A stretch of DNA of 30,633 nucleotides, taken from assembly GCA_900088475.1 (NCBI GenBank), contig FLMG01003541.1, forward strand, positions 1 to 30,633, read 5' to 3'. Made by a program: the position numbers and the translations under genes. Position 1 is the first letter of the stretch. Every line of letters starts with the position of its first letter. Of this stretch, positions 1 through 10,405 are shown piece after piece. This DNA is from Hyphochytrium catenoides (Eukaryota; Sar; Hyphochytriomycetes; Hyphochytriales; Hyphochytriaceae). The notes beneath the pieces were generated by a model. That model saw nothing but the letters and a program-made list of their open reading frames with translations. It searched no databases and was not told the DNA's origin.

Positions 1-598
1 GTCTGTGCAGTACACAACCTTACCTAGGACACTCAGCAGCTGTTTGAAAAGAGCGCATTTATTACAGTACCAGTAGTACATGTAGTCGTCCGTATCAATG
101 TATTAATGATTGGAATTGATATATTCCTAATAACGATCAGAACCACCTGCTGAAGAAAGACACATTATCATGCCTCTCCAGTCTTCCCAAGTCCTCCTCC
201 TCCTCTTGGCTCTTTGTCCGTTCTTCTTCTTGAGTCAGCGCTTATTGCCGGAGACGCAGCAGAGGAACAAGTCATGGAAGGAGTGAGAGAAGCAGCGGCT
301 AATGTCACAGAAGTGGTGGAAGCTGTTGAGAAGAGGGACGCAGGATTAGTGGCGGTTGGCTGGTAGGAGGCGTGTATTACATTAGCAGGATCTGCTAGAT
401 ACCTTAGGTCCTAGGAATGCCGTGGGATAAGCTAGCGAACCATCATCAGAAATAAATACTTGGGTCCTCGTAATAAATAGAACGATAGGAACAGGACACG
501 GCAGAGGAGAGAACCGCCCCTCATGGAGGAAGAGAAGTGAAGAGAGGAGAGAGATAAGACGAAAAAGTTAGCTATGGGCTTTCCAGAACGGCCAGGGA
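1..598. other. Non-coding left edge, 3' side of the TMEM184-like gene
   Basis: This stretch lies downstream of the stop codon of the minus-strand membrane protein gene, so part of it is probably that gene's 3' UTR. I see no recognisable gene. A 39-codon open frame (ATG at 170) starts with a hydrophobic run but has no other support. The sequence is purine-rich near 480-570. Confidence 0.5.
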
Positions 599-2080
599 TC
601 ATACAGAGGCCGGAGGAAGACCTGACTGTCCAATCTGCCTTGCGGTGGTCATCTCATGGTAGTCATGACTAGAGAAAATGCTCCCTCCCGTCCTTCGCTC
701 TTCGCTAACAGTGATGCTCTCTCCATACTCAACTAAGGTCTCTCCATCACCTTTCCACTCAGCCGCTTCAAGCCCCGCCGTATTGCCCTGATCTGACAAT
801 GAGCCTGACCCACCGTCTCTATGGCGCCAGTCACCTCCCAGCCCGTCCTCAAGCCGCTCAGTGCCCATGAGCTGGTACTGACTCAGGGCGCTATGGTAGT
901 AGTTGGGACTTGGACTGTCAAGGGGTGGACTCCTGGCTCCCTCTTCTATTCCCGAAAGTTGCTTCCTCTCGCTTTTGCTCTCGTCAACCCCGCTCTCTAT
1001 TGGTGCCTTACGCGCAGAACTATAGAGATCTTCGTCTGTCCTTGCCGAGGCTGATAAGTCTAGATTCTTGGGTCTCCTGACCCCGACGTACATGTACTCT
1101 AGACCTGGAAAGCTGGAGATGGGATGCTCAACGATGTCAGCGAGATAGAGTACAGAGTATCGTGGCCTATTGGCTCCAGTCTGCACGCCCAGGACGTTGG
1201 ACTCGATAAACCTTCGCACAAAGTCATCATGCTGGAACTGGCTCCCACTAAAGACAAAGTAGCACCAAAAAGAGAGGAGGAAGCACTCCGAGACCAGAAC
1301 CATATTGAAGGTGATTATGTCAGAGTTGGCCGGATCGGTACCTCGTATCACATGCAGTAGAGCGAGCTGGAACGAGGGCAAGACGCAGAGAATGGTCGTA
1401 GCGATGAGCTTTTCTCCAATGCCAAAGTTGGGCAACAGGCTACTCTTCAAGAAGCCATGGAGTCGAGCCAAGCCAAAGATCATGATAAGGCCAGAGAAAG
1501 AGACAAGAGAAAGAGAGGCGGCCGTTGCAGCCATCAAAATGTCTGAATTTCTGGGGTCATAGACTTCAATGGCAGCTAGAGTGATACGAGAGATTGGCAT
1601 AAGAAGCACCCATTGAAGCACCGCAGCTCGCCCTAAAAGATATTCCGTTTCTGGGCTCAGTGGCTTGAAGCGAGAGAGGAGAGGTATCTTCCTTCTCCTT
1701 TGGTCGTTAGCTTGGCCCTGCTCTTCTCGTACTCTGGCCGTGTCTCTGATCGTCAATATCGCCTTGTCAGTTCCTCCGCAGTGTAGAATCAGCATGTACC
1801 AAATGCTATACATTCCATAGGCAAAGGCTAGGGAGGTAAGGACGATCTCCGCTACGTGAGAGTAAGAGTAGTGAGGATTCAGGGTGATAGTGACAAGCGG
1901 GCCTAGCCCGAAGATAAGCAGAACAGCGGAGAGTCGAATGTATGTGTTCTGGACAACCGGCGCTTGATAATTCAGAAAATGCGACTTGATCACCAGCAGA
2001 AGGATGAGGAAGGGGAGAAGCATCATTCCCCATGCTGATAGCACTAAGATAATGTTCACCGCAAGATGAACGTCTGCCAT
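599..2080 (-). CDS. TMEM184 / organic solute transporter alpha-type seven-helix membrane protein
   Basis: This is a single uninterrupted 493-aa frame starting at the ATG at 2078-2080. Seven hydrophobic segments lie at about residues 10-32, 47-67, 76-98, 150-171, 181-206, 222-243 and 256-280, followed by a Ser/Glu/Arg-rich, probably cytosolic tail of about 210 residues. The order resembles the Solute_trans_a (OST-alpha/TMEM184) family: an HFLNYQAPVVQNTYIRL segment after helix 1, a GRAAVLQW start to helix 4, and a conserved lysine before helix 6 (GEKLI). Family members sit in plasma or endomembranes; animal OST-alpha moves bile acids and steroids, while the role of fungal members is poorly defined. 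I see no intron, unlike most genes in this window. The family call comes from pattern and topology, so a different 7TM family is possible; the membrane topology itself is secure. Confidence 0.72.
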   Translation of the reverse strand: MADVHLAVNIILVLSAWGMMLLPFLILLLVIKSHFLNYQAPVVQNTYIRLSAVLLIFGLGPLVTITLNPHYSYSHVAEIVLTSLAFAYGMYSIWYMLILHCGGTDKAILTIRDTARVREEQGQANDQRRRKIPLLSRFKPLSPETEYLLGRAAVLQWVLLMPISRITLAAIEVYDPRNSDILMAATAASLSLVSFSGLIMIFGLARLHGFLKSSLLPNFGIGEKLIATTILCVLPSFQLALLHVIRGTDPANSDIITFNMVLVSECFLLSFWCYFVFSGSQFQHDDFVRRFIESNVLGVQTGANRPRYSVLYLADIVEHPISSFPGLEYMYVGVRRPKNLDLSASARTDEDLYSSARKAPIESGVDESKSERKQLSGIEEGARSPPLDSPSPNYYHSALSQYQLMGTERLEDGLGGDWRHRDGGSGSLSDQGNTAGLEAAEWKGDGETLVEYGESITVSEERRTGGSIFSSHDYHEMTTARQIGQSGLPPASV

Positions 2081-3511
2081 CCTCGTATCTGAGGAGCAAC
2101 AAGCTCGCTTGTCAGGAAAGAGAAAGAGTACCTCCCCCTTAAACAGTCAAGTGCCAACACGAGTAAGGAGAACTGGATGGCACCACAGAGCGAAGGTCTT
2201 ATTACGTAAGACAAGACGCAGCACCAACAAGTGATTGAAGATTGACGTCGCGGATTCCCCAGGACAAAAGCTAGCGATAGGGACAAAGGGGTTCTGAAGC
2301 GGCCGTAGAGCTCTTCGGCCTAGAACCTGGCCGCACCGCTCTAGCTAGCCAACCCCCACGAATCCCCAGAAAAGCTCCTTTCCCTCAAGCAAGCTGCTGC
2401 TGCTGGCTACACCTCACAGATGTCCTGACTTCGATGTGCTGAGATGGGCTGCAACTGTCGCGCTGGACTGTGTGTCGACCGGGCAGCTGCCTCGACACTC
2501 TCTCGGAACTATGGCGCTTGCACTCCTTTGCACGCGGGAAAGGAAGGTCTGCGGTGTGCCTGCCACCTCCTGGCCCAGGGACCCGGCTGAACTCTGTCAA
2601 TTCACCCACCTTCTCTCTGGCCGCTCTGTCTGGCTTTCTGTAACTCATTATCCACCTTATTTCTTGTATCTATTACAGTGATCTGTCTCATTGCTCGCGG
2701 TGTTTTTCTTAGTGCCCGTCTCTGCACTGATTGTGAGAAGCAACAGAAAGACTTGTGTACAAGGGACACAATTTTGTCACATATTACCAAGGGCATCGAC
2801 CTCACACAAGGGGATAGTTGACCCCCTTAGCAGAGTACCTACACTACTCGACAAGGTGACCTGACTAAGTCGCATTCATCCTTGGAAACCTCTCCATAAA
2901 ACATTAGAAAGGCCTAGATATTACCATGTTTATTATATTATTAGGTCCAAGAAATGAGTCTTCGTCAGAGAATGTCGCTCCAAAGCGGCACAAGAAATCG
3001 AAGCTTTTCTACTCGTACAATTTTGAAGCCCGACGATGCGCTCACACCTGCTGCTGCCTCCTCCTCGCTCGAGCTCGTGGCTGGCCCCACGCCCATCAGT
3101 AGGAAAGAAAGTGCTTAGGACAGGTCATAGCCAGCGCGTGGCTGGAGTATGAGAGGCTGAAGGCCTGCAGAAAGCAGAGGAGACAAGCAGCAAAGCTTGG
3201 TTGTATGGAAAAGGAGAGATTGACTGCAATGATGTATCCCTTTTGCCTCTGCTGCCCGGCGGAACCATCTGCCTCTATTTCCCATAGAGAAGACAGACTA
3301 CTTTGCGACCGCAGTTCCGCTAGCAGCCGCGGTGCCGCAGTCAAGATGAGAAGCTGACGGTCTTTGCTTCCTGAAATGCGAGCGGAGGGTGGCTGTACAG
3401 CCATCCTCGGGCTAACCTTCATGAGTAGGACCACTTTCAACGGGAGAAGAAACCGAGCTCTTGTTGGCACTCGTCCTAGGCCTAAAGGAGGCTTATCCTC
3501 CAGGAGACGCG
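2081..3511. other. Intergenic region between two minus-strand genes
   Basis: This holds the promoter side of the TMEM184-like gene (near 2081-2400) and the 3' flank of the AlkB-like gene (near 3511). Open frames occur on both strands but none resembles a protein family or shows a plausible spliced extension. A 149-codon minus-strand frame overlapping the end of the AlkB gene (3096-3545) looks like chance. Confidence 0.5.
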
Positions 3512-5329
3512 CTACCTCTGGTCTAGCCACTTGAAGTAGCGACACTGCTTTGTTTCTCTGCGCTCGTTCTTGATGGCAGGCTTGTCTCTGCTAGAGGTTG
3601 CCGCCAACTCGTCTTCATCATTCTCTCCTCCCTCGTCAAAGACCACATTCCCTGCGCAGAAGTAAAAATACCTTCCAGCATTCTCCCCAGAGACCTTGTT
3701 AGCCACCCGCAATGTGCTCGGACAGCCACAGTAACAGTTAGGAGTCTTGTTCGGAGCGTATTCAGGCCGATAGTAGCGGAAGGTAAGGTTGATACGCCTG
3801 GTGCCAGCTATAGGATGAGACTCCACTTGACTAACTGGCACCGAGGGCACAGAATGTCGGAACTTTTCTTGCATCGGTGGGCGCATCACTAGCAAGCTGT
3901 TGTGAGGCAGTGGCACCTCATAGATAATCTCTCCCCGCACTCCCTGGTCCTCATTTTCCAGGCTATTCTTAGGTACCACAGCCCGGATGCGGAAGGCTCT
4001 ACGCGCTCCTAGTGTTAAAGACGCTATAGTTGGCATAGGTCCTATGTAGGTTAACCTGTCGGAGTGCCAGTCCACGCTTTCCTGATTGTTATCATAGTGA
4101 TTTGCTATCGCCACGTTCGGCAGCCATTTGCCTTGCACTTCCAGGGAATGTCTACAGCATCATGTAGGGAAACGAAGAGGACGACAGTTAAACAATCAAA
4201 AGTCGCAGAAGGCAATAGCAGAGCGACCCCACAATCTGAGACTCAATGCCATGATCTAAGGTATGTGGACCGAGGATTAAGGGAAAAAGCTTTGTCCATA
4301 GATATCTTTCCAACATTGGGGATGAAGTGAGATCATACTACTAAAGGGTTTTGCTGTCCGAGCCGGATAATAGGGCAAGCAGGTACCGTTGAGGAGGGGA
4401 GAGATGGGCTATAAGTGGACAGAGAAGCCTCATTACCTCTCTCTCTTATCCATGGCCTCATTCACCTTCGCTATGATCAGCTGGCGGGCCTCTTCCAGAA
4501 GGCGGGGTGCGGACCTCCTAGTCTTGATGTTCTCATATTTATAATAAGCTTCCTGTTCTCCGCCTTGCACCTGAGCGCCTGGGACCGTACCCTCACTCCC
4601 CATCCCGCTTCCTTCCTCTGTGAACTGATAGAGAGACCAAGACCTTCTTCCTATCACCCTTCTCTCGTTGATAACATAGTCTGGCTTTTCCCAGGCAAGG
4701 CTCTCTCTCATGAGCTCTCGGAGGAGTTCATCCGCAAGCGATGACGGTAGAAAGCTCTGGACAAAGTCGCATGGAAGGACGGAAGAAACGTCCTCAAGCG
4801 AGAGGACGACAATCTGACTCTTTCCCCTTCGTCTCTTCCTGCCTCTCAACTCAGACTCCTTCGTCCAGCGAAGAACATCAAACGCGTTCTTTTCGTTGTT
4901 CTGTCTTGTCTCCAGATACCGGGAAGCATTTGATCCCTCAGTCGCCGCAAAGTGACCAACAGGCGAGTCCTGCTTCCCTCCTCCTTGCACATTATAGGGC
5001 GGGGATGGAGTAGGTGAAGCAGAAGTAGCACCCGATGACAGAGGAGGCGCAAAAGCTGCTGTTATCTTGGGTTGACGTGGACTCCGACTTTGTCTGTTGG
5101 TTGTTGGCGTATCCTGACCTGCACCTTTACGAGCCTTATGTCCTTCACGTGTCAGGAGAAGCGTAATGCATCTGTCTAGGTCCCCATCTTCCTTTCGCAA
5201 GCTCTCAATCAGGTGGTCGAAGGGAAAGCGGTCCTCAAAAATGTCAAGAAGGGAGGCAAGCTTCTGATCAAACGATATCACCTCTCCCCCTCTAGTTTTC
5301 TTGCCCGCGTTCGGAAGGTCAGCTGTCAT
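3512..5329 (-). CDS. CUE-AlkB-GRF: Fe(II)/2-oxoglutarate dioxygenase with N-terminal CUE and C-terminal GRF zinc finger
   Basis: Two exons, 5329-4437 and 4151-3512, are joined by a 285-nt GT-AG intron in phase 2, giving 1533 nt and 510 aa. The start is the ATG at 5327-5329; open frame upstream of it has no ATG. Residues ~23-59 look like a CUE ubiquitin-binding helix bundle. A disordered Pro/Ser linker follows, then the AlkB core. Iron ligands are H327 and D329 (WHSDRLTY) and H397 (RHS); R417 and R423 (RRINLTFRYYR) fit the 2-oxoglutarate pocket. A GRF-type zinc finger starts at C437/C439/C441, has GRYFYFC, and ends with C501-RYFKW after an unusually long acidic insert. AlkB enzymes oxidatively remove alkyl groups from nucleic acids, and GRF fingers bind single-stranded DNA. 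This domain order is known mainly from fungi, so a nuclear repair role is likely. The intron is long compared with those of SMC1. Confidence 0.9.
4152..4436 (-). other. Single intron of the AlkB-like gene
   Basis: The donor GTAATG lies at 4436-4431 and the acceptor ends TGTAG at 4152. Removing it joins an AG to an A (phase 2), giving Arg, and restores the segment ..KRERHSLEVQGKWLPN.. in which the AlkB core continues. Both flanking frames close inside the intron. Confidence 0.85.
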
Positions 5330-5333
5330 TTTC

Positions 5334-5439
5334 CCCTTGGCGAAGGATCTGGGGACCAAAGGGCTAGATGATAGCGCATAACAGAGCCCTTGGCGAAGGA
5401 TCTGGGGACCAAAGGGCTAGATGATAGCGCATAACAGAG
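5334..5439 (+). repeat. Perfect 53-bp tandem duplication just upstream of the AlkB start codon
   Basis: Positions 5334-5386 and 5387-5439 are identical 53-bp units, directly adjacent. The first unit begins 5 bp upstream of the AlkB-like gene's ATG, so the duplication lies in its 5' UTR or core promoter. A period of 53 is not a multiple of three, which argues against coding sequence. Perfect identity suggests a recent event, or an assembly artefact. Confidence 0.95.
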
Positions 5440-5442
5440 CCC

Positions 5443-6750
5443 ACACTTCGGCAGAGAAAGAGTTTCAGATCTACAGATCCACTTCAGACTACCTTTTCGG
5501 CAGCGGTTCTGCTTGAGGCACGACCGAGATGCCACTACTAGCTCCCATCGACATAGCGGCAGCGGGTAGGCAGTACTTCTAGTGTTTGGTGAGGATAATG
5601 GTGCATGATCTCAATGGAGAGCAGAACTATCAGATGCAGCAGATAGACAGAGACGCCTGCTATATGGGAAGACAAGAGAGTCCCACAGAGCTGTAGGACA
5701 CAAGCAGCAGGTTTTACACCGAGAAGATCGCTCCTGCCATGCCCAAGAAGGCATCACTGCTCAGAAGGTAGGAACTAAGAAGAATCAGAAGAGAGGAAGA
5801 AGACAGAAGAAGCGGCGGCGCGAAGGGAAAGTCCACAGCGGTTCGCGCCTTCAGAAGCAGGCCCGCCTACCGGTAACGGCTCTATCGCGTAAGCTTTGCT
5901 GGTGTTTTCATAGAATTTATACGAGCATTTCTTCCTCCTTGTTTTATAGCTTGGAGGCAAGGTCTTCTCATCTTTAGAGGAGATCTCTTAGTATTGAAAG
6001 CCCTCCCTACTGACGCTGCGATGGTGAGGGCAGCCCAGTGTCATGGTTAGGATGTGTTAAGCCCATAGTCATACTCTGATGACGATGAAAAGCTCCTCTC
6101 TCACTTGTGGGACAGAGCTATTGTGAAACTCTGTCCGAGGGGCTGCCTTTCGCGCGTCTATCTCTGGTCTGATCCTTCACGTTCTGCCTCATCGGCGTTG
6201 TATAGGCACAAAGTATCTACATCATTAGCCTTCAGTGTGTCTCGCATGCTCCCGTGAAGCAGGCAGGATCAGCTCTAAGGCAACGACAAATAGTGTCAGG
6301 AATCCCTTTGACACCTCTCGGTGGTGGTCCTTTCTCTGCTAGCTGTGCGTGCAACGTGGAGCCCGTTGAAGGTTTGTCGCAGCCTCAGGTAAGAGGAAAT
6401 TGGACGTGACCTGCGTCCATTCATAGGCACTAGGCACAGATGACATTCTGCTGCTATGTTCAGAGACAGTGTTACGGCCCAACAACGGGGATGCACTTTT
6501 GAGCCAAGGTACCGAGGAGTAACAATAGAAGAATTATTAAAGACAAGATGGAGTGGGAAGGAGGAGAGAAAAGAGGAGCTCAGCGGTCAGCGAGTGCAAC
6601 CAGTTTTGATGCATTGAATCCATTCTAGCACTTGCTATCCTAGCAAATGGCGCCTAACAGAGCAGTCAGCAGAGCGACTCGACAAGCAAGTCAACCCATA
6701 TCGCATAGCGCTGTCAGAGGAGACACAAATATAAACTCCCCATCTTCCCC
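5443..6750. other. Intergenic region between the AlkB-like and cyclin genes
   Basis: I see only short open frames here (61-66 codons) with no family resemblance, and no RNA gene. It should contain the AlkB promoter on the left and the cyclin 3' UTR on the right. Confidence 0.5.
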
Positions 6751-8022
6751 TTACGGATGCGCCTCCGTTCGAATTCGCTTTTCTCGATGATAACTTGAGA
6801 GATCATCAGCACCAATCTCCCCGCCCGCGACTTTCCGCAGTTCTCCCCGAACGTGACTGCTGCCTCGTTCACCTCCTCTCCCAAAGTCGTCAGCAGGGTT
6901 ATTGTTGCTCTCGGTACCATCATGTTTACCGTTCGTAGTCTGTGGCACTGCGCTGCCAATGTCAGCTGTGGGGCTGGGCATCGGCACCACCTTCGAGGAA
7001 CCTGGTCCTTCCACACTTCTTCTGGAGGAATGCCGATTTTCAGGAACTTTGTACTCAGTGCGAAGCTCAGAGAATCTTGGCTCTGGGTTGTTCTCATAGA
7101 GTTCAAGGATCTGTGAGCAAATAGCTACATCCACAGAACCAACAATGGCGGAGAAGAGAGTGAGTTGAAGTGACAGTAAAGCTATAATCACTGTTGCTAG
7201 GGCAGTTCACATGAGAGCATGGTCATAGTAAGAAGTAGATAATGATGAAGTTCAAGAGAAAACCACCAAAGCAAAACTCCAAGACTGTACCAAGGTCTTG
7301 AGCTTACAATTAAGGGCTGTTTCATTGATGTTCAGGTCTCGCCACCAAGGATGGAACTGTCCGGGCGACGGTGACTGCGGGATCTCCTTGTGATAGAGGC
7401 AAGCCAAGTAGACGCACGCACTAGCGATGGGAGGTGCTGGATACTGCAGACATAGATCTGTCTGCATGCTGTCATTCACAAAGTTCCAAGCTGCCTGGGC
7501 TAACTCTTGGTTCTTCTGCTTATCCACTCCTTTGAGAAACTTCGTACGAGCTATTTTGATCATATCCATGAGGTGCTTGTACGGATGCTCAATGCAGAGG
7601 TCAAACGCTATGGTGTGCAACAGTATCCGTTCGCAGATGAGTATCTTCTCCCTCATTTTGTGGAAGGCTTCTCCTTTTGGGTCCAGCGTCGGAGGATCAT
7701 GTTCTTTTCGTCGAAGTATATGCATTGCCTGAATGATGTCTGGCAGCTTCCGCGGCGCCTCTTCTACTTTTCCCGCTAGAAAAATGCATGTGGCAGCGAT
7801 AATGAAGCGGTCGTGCTGTTTAAAGCTCTGTCTGCAGAAGAATCTGTGAAAGAAGACATGGGCGGTAGCTGTGCAAAGCTTGGGAAGCTTCAGCTTGTTA
7901 GCCAATGCTTCTATGAAGAGGCAAGACTTCCTTCGGAGCTGTTTCTCTTCCGCTAACGAGATGCCATCCTTCCGCGATGGAGAGTTATTCAGTTGCTCTC
8001 GACTGAAGTACCATTTCGCCAT
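6751..8022 (-). CDS. Cyclin K/T-type cyclin (transcriptional CDK partner)
   Basis: Two exons, 8022-7308 and 7124-6751, are separated by a 183-nt intron (donor GTAAGC, acceptor TGTAG, phase 1), giving 1089 nt and 362 aa. The ATG at 8020-8022 starts MAKWYFSREQL. Residues 5-20 carry the cyclin T/K hallmark WYFSREQLNNSPSRKDGI, followed by two cyclin folds (about 25-135 and 140-250). Typical segments include HRFFCRQSF, CIFLAGKVEE and YPAPPIASACVYLAC. Splicing restores ETALNSICSQILELYE, the usual last helix of the second fold. The ~110-residue C-terminus is polar and disordered. Such cyclins bind CDK9- or CDK12-type kinases that phosphorylate the RNA polymerase II C-terminal domain. I cannot separate cyclin K from cyclin T by eye. 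Confidence 0.92.
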
Positions 8023-9969
8023 AGCAACCAAGAACGAGCTCCCACAAAGTTGAGAGAGAAAAGAGAGCGGGACAAGGCAGGTATGTCGCCCAGGATTTGC
8101 TTGAAGCTGGCAAGGCGCTTAGTCTGGGTAGTCCGCGTAATATGCCCAGAGAGAGCGGGTAACCAAAGAGGAGTCACGGTAAGAAAGCTAGTCTTTCATA
8201 GCGTTGGGCCCCCATGGGCGGGGAGAAGAGAAGGAGATGAAGAGATAGAAGCTGAACGACGCTCTGTCATCCTTCGTCATGCCAGACGCTCAAAAAATCT
8301 CTCGTTGTTCCCTCCATCCCACCACTTTCTTTTGATCAAGGCTGTCAAGCACCAGAGAAGATTTTACGAAGGCAAACATAGCACATGGAGCAAGCCTGTT
8401 TCCGCCCTCTGATAAAGATAAGAGTAGAAAAGAGTCGAGATGTTGACAATAGCGAGGCAGAGATATCAGACTTACCAGAGTCTCTCCTGCCAAGGGGCTT
8501 GCTCTGGTCTACAAGGTAGACAAGGAGCATAAATAAATTTAGAAGAAAGTGAAAGAAGTGCGACAAACCATTCACTGGCCAATTATCGAGGATTCAAAAA
8601 GAAGTCCAACTGTCCGGTTATCGGCGTACTGGTCGCCTTTAGTGCTCCAACCGGGAAAGTTGGCTAACTTTCTTCCCTCAGGCAACAAAGGCTGTGATGA
8701 TAGCTTGTGGCTTGGCCCGGCGAGAGAACTCCAGCCAAAGACGAAAGAACCTATTACCTATAAAGTCTGTTTGTTTGCTTTTTCTTGACCGAGACTCTGT
8801 GTTGCAGAGCTCAGTCTATAAATAAAATCTATATATAGAGGCTAGGAAAGGCTTGAAGCACCGCCAGAATGCAGAGAAAGGACGAATATTGCTTGATAAA
8901 TAGAGCGCGAGAGACAGCTCGCTGAAATAATCACTGCTTGTGAAGTCCACAATCAGAAACACGTTAGAACATAGAGATGCAAGTAAGATTGATGCAGAGG
9001 ATAGCTATAGATAAATATGCTCCGTAAGAGGTCGTGAATACCGTTGCCCGGAAACAATACTCAGAGCCTGATCACCAGGAAGGCGTCAGGAGGCAGAATC
9101 CCCGACACCACAGTCTTCTTCCAGAACTTTCCAAGAAAGGGGAACAAAAATAAATAGAAGAAACGTATGTTGCTTGACGCAACCTGCGAGCCTTTGAATA
9201 CCACTAGCAGCCGGATCGCGGGGAGGAAGCTCTACAGTCAGACCGCAAAGCGCCACCAGTCTCTGGAAATTAGTCCGGACTGAAGCTCAATGGACTGCTG
9301 TCTAAACCTCTGCCCGCGACCACGAACATGCCGCAGTGCCTGCCCCAACGGGAGAGGCGGCAGGCGAGCGGCGCTGACTGGACTTCCACTGTGGGGAAGG
9401 TGGACAGAGAGAGGAGGAGGAGAGGATGGGAGGACAGGAGAACAGCCAACGGAACACCCCGTACAAAGGAAGAAAGGGCAATATCGTGGGAGACCGTCAA
9501 AGGACGGTTTGTTGATTGTGGAGCTATGGGCCTTAAGGCTCAGTCCCTCGTCCCGTTCAGGAATCCCTCAAAGAGGTCCGAGTCTAGGGGTTTCCCCAAG
9601 GAATGTACCCTTGTTAGGTCCATTTTAGAAGTAATCGTTTGAAATGTGCCTTCGCATTCGGGTAATTGCTGCTCTTGATTCTAAATGTTATTTCTGGAAA
9701 CTTTGGAAGCTTTCCCACAGCACAGTACCGCTGTAATTGTTCAGTGTGTACGTGCGAGCCCGCGTTGTATCATCGGAGTGGATGAAGAAACTCCAATAAA
9801 AATCCAATAAAGGTCTTCGAGACCTGAATGAGATCTGAGATCTGAATCCACGAGATCCGCTTCCATTTCTGCTTCGTACTGCAAGACCCAATATACTCTA
9901 GAAGAGCTCCTTCCGTTGCTACTGTACCTGGGCGCACTCTTGGTCTAGTCACGGTGTTTGGCAGGCGTG
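8023..9969. other. Long intergenic region between the cyclin and Med11
   Basis: This includes the cyclin promoter (leftmost few hundred bases) and the Med11 promoter (right end). Open frames of 60-139 codons occur on both strands but have biased, low-information compositions, no family resemblance and no splice partners that I can find. An AT-rich stretch with TATA-like runs lies at 8815-8845. No tRNA or other RNA gene was recognised. Confidence 0.45.
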
Positions 9970-10353
9970 ATGAGTGTCAATATAAGTGGCAATCGAAAGG
10001 AGGTATTGACCAGGCTGGAGGAGGTCGAAAAGAAGATTGTGGAAGTCCTAGAGACAGCAGCGGATGGAATGGAGCTTCTAGCATCGAGTCAAGATCATGA
10101 ACCAAGTGCTTTTGACCAATTATCGACGACATTCTTTAACGATTTAAAGCATATTCAGAGTTACTTGGCTTCACAGGCTCATCTGTTCTCGCACTACCGC
10201 GAGTACAGTCAGAGCACCTATGGATTGCACAAAGACGCTGAAATAGCTGTTAGCAGGGCTGACGTGGTTCTTAAGCATATGAGAGCTCTACTCCTCGAGA
10301 GCACAACTGAAGGGCAGGATCAGACAGCTCCCGACTCGCCAATGAAAATATAA
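9970..10353 (+). CDS. MED11: Mediator complex subunit 11 (Med11)
   Basis: This is a single exon of 127 aa. The open frame extends a few codons upstream without an ATG, so I take the ATG at 9970 (MSVNISGNRKEVL). The protein is small and almost wholly helical. It matches the Med11 layout: an N-terminal RLEEVEKKIVEVLETAADG helix, a central FFNDLKHIQSYLASQAHLF helix, then a short Tyr/His-containing loop and a KDAEIAVSRADVVLKHMRALL helix. Its length is close to that of human Med11 (117 aa). Med11 pairs with Med22 in the Mediator head module, which bridges activators, RNA polymerase II and TFIIH. The gene converges on the Ldb17 gene, with 52 nt between the two stop codons. It is a short protein without catalytic residues, so the call rests on the helix pattern. 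Confidence 0.78.
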   Translation: MSVNISGNRKEVLTRLEEVEKKIVEVLETAADGMELLASSQDHEPSAFDQLSTTFFNDLKHIQSYLASQAHLFSHYREYSQSTYGLHKDAEIAVSRADVVLKHMRALLLESTTEGQDQTAPDSPMKI

Positions 10354-10405
10354 GCCGGCCCTTCGCCCTGTGCGCCTGGTACTGACAACAGCACCCGTCC
10401 TCTGC

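Noticed and set aside
170-289. 39-codon frame beginning with a hydrophobic Leu/Phe run, possible small secreted protein
   Set aside because: Ends quickly; joining it to the next open frame would need a 28-nt intron, shorter than any other here.
3096-3545. 149-codon minus-strand frame overlapping the AlkB 3' end
   Set aside because: No family resemblance, and its overlap with the GRF finger exon is in a different frame; likely chance.
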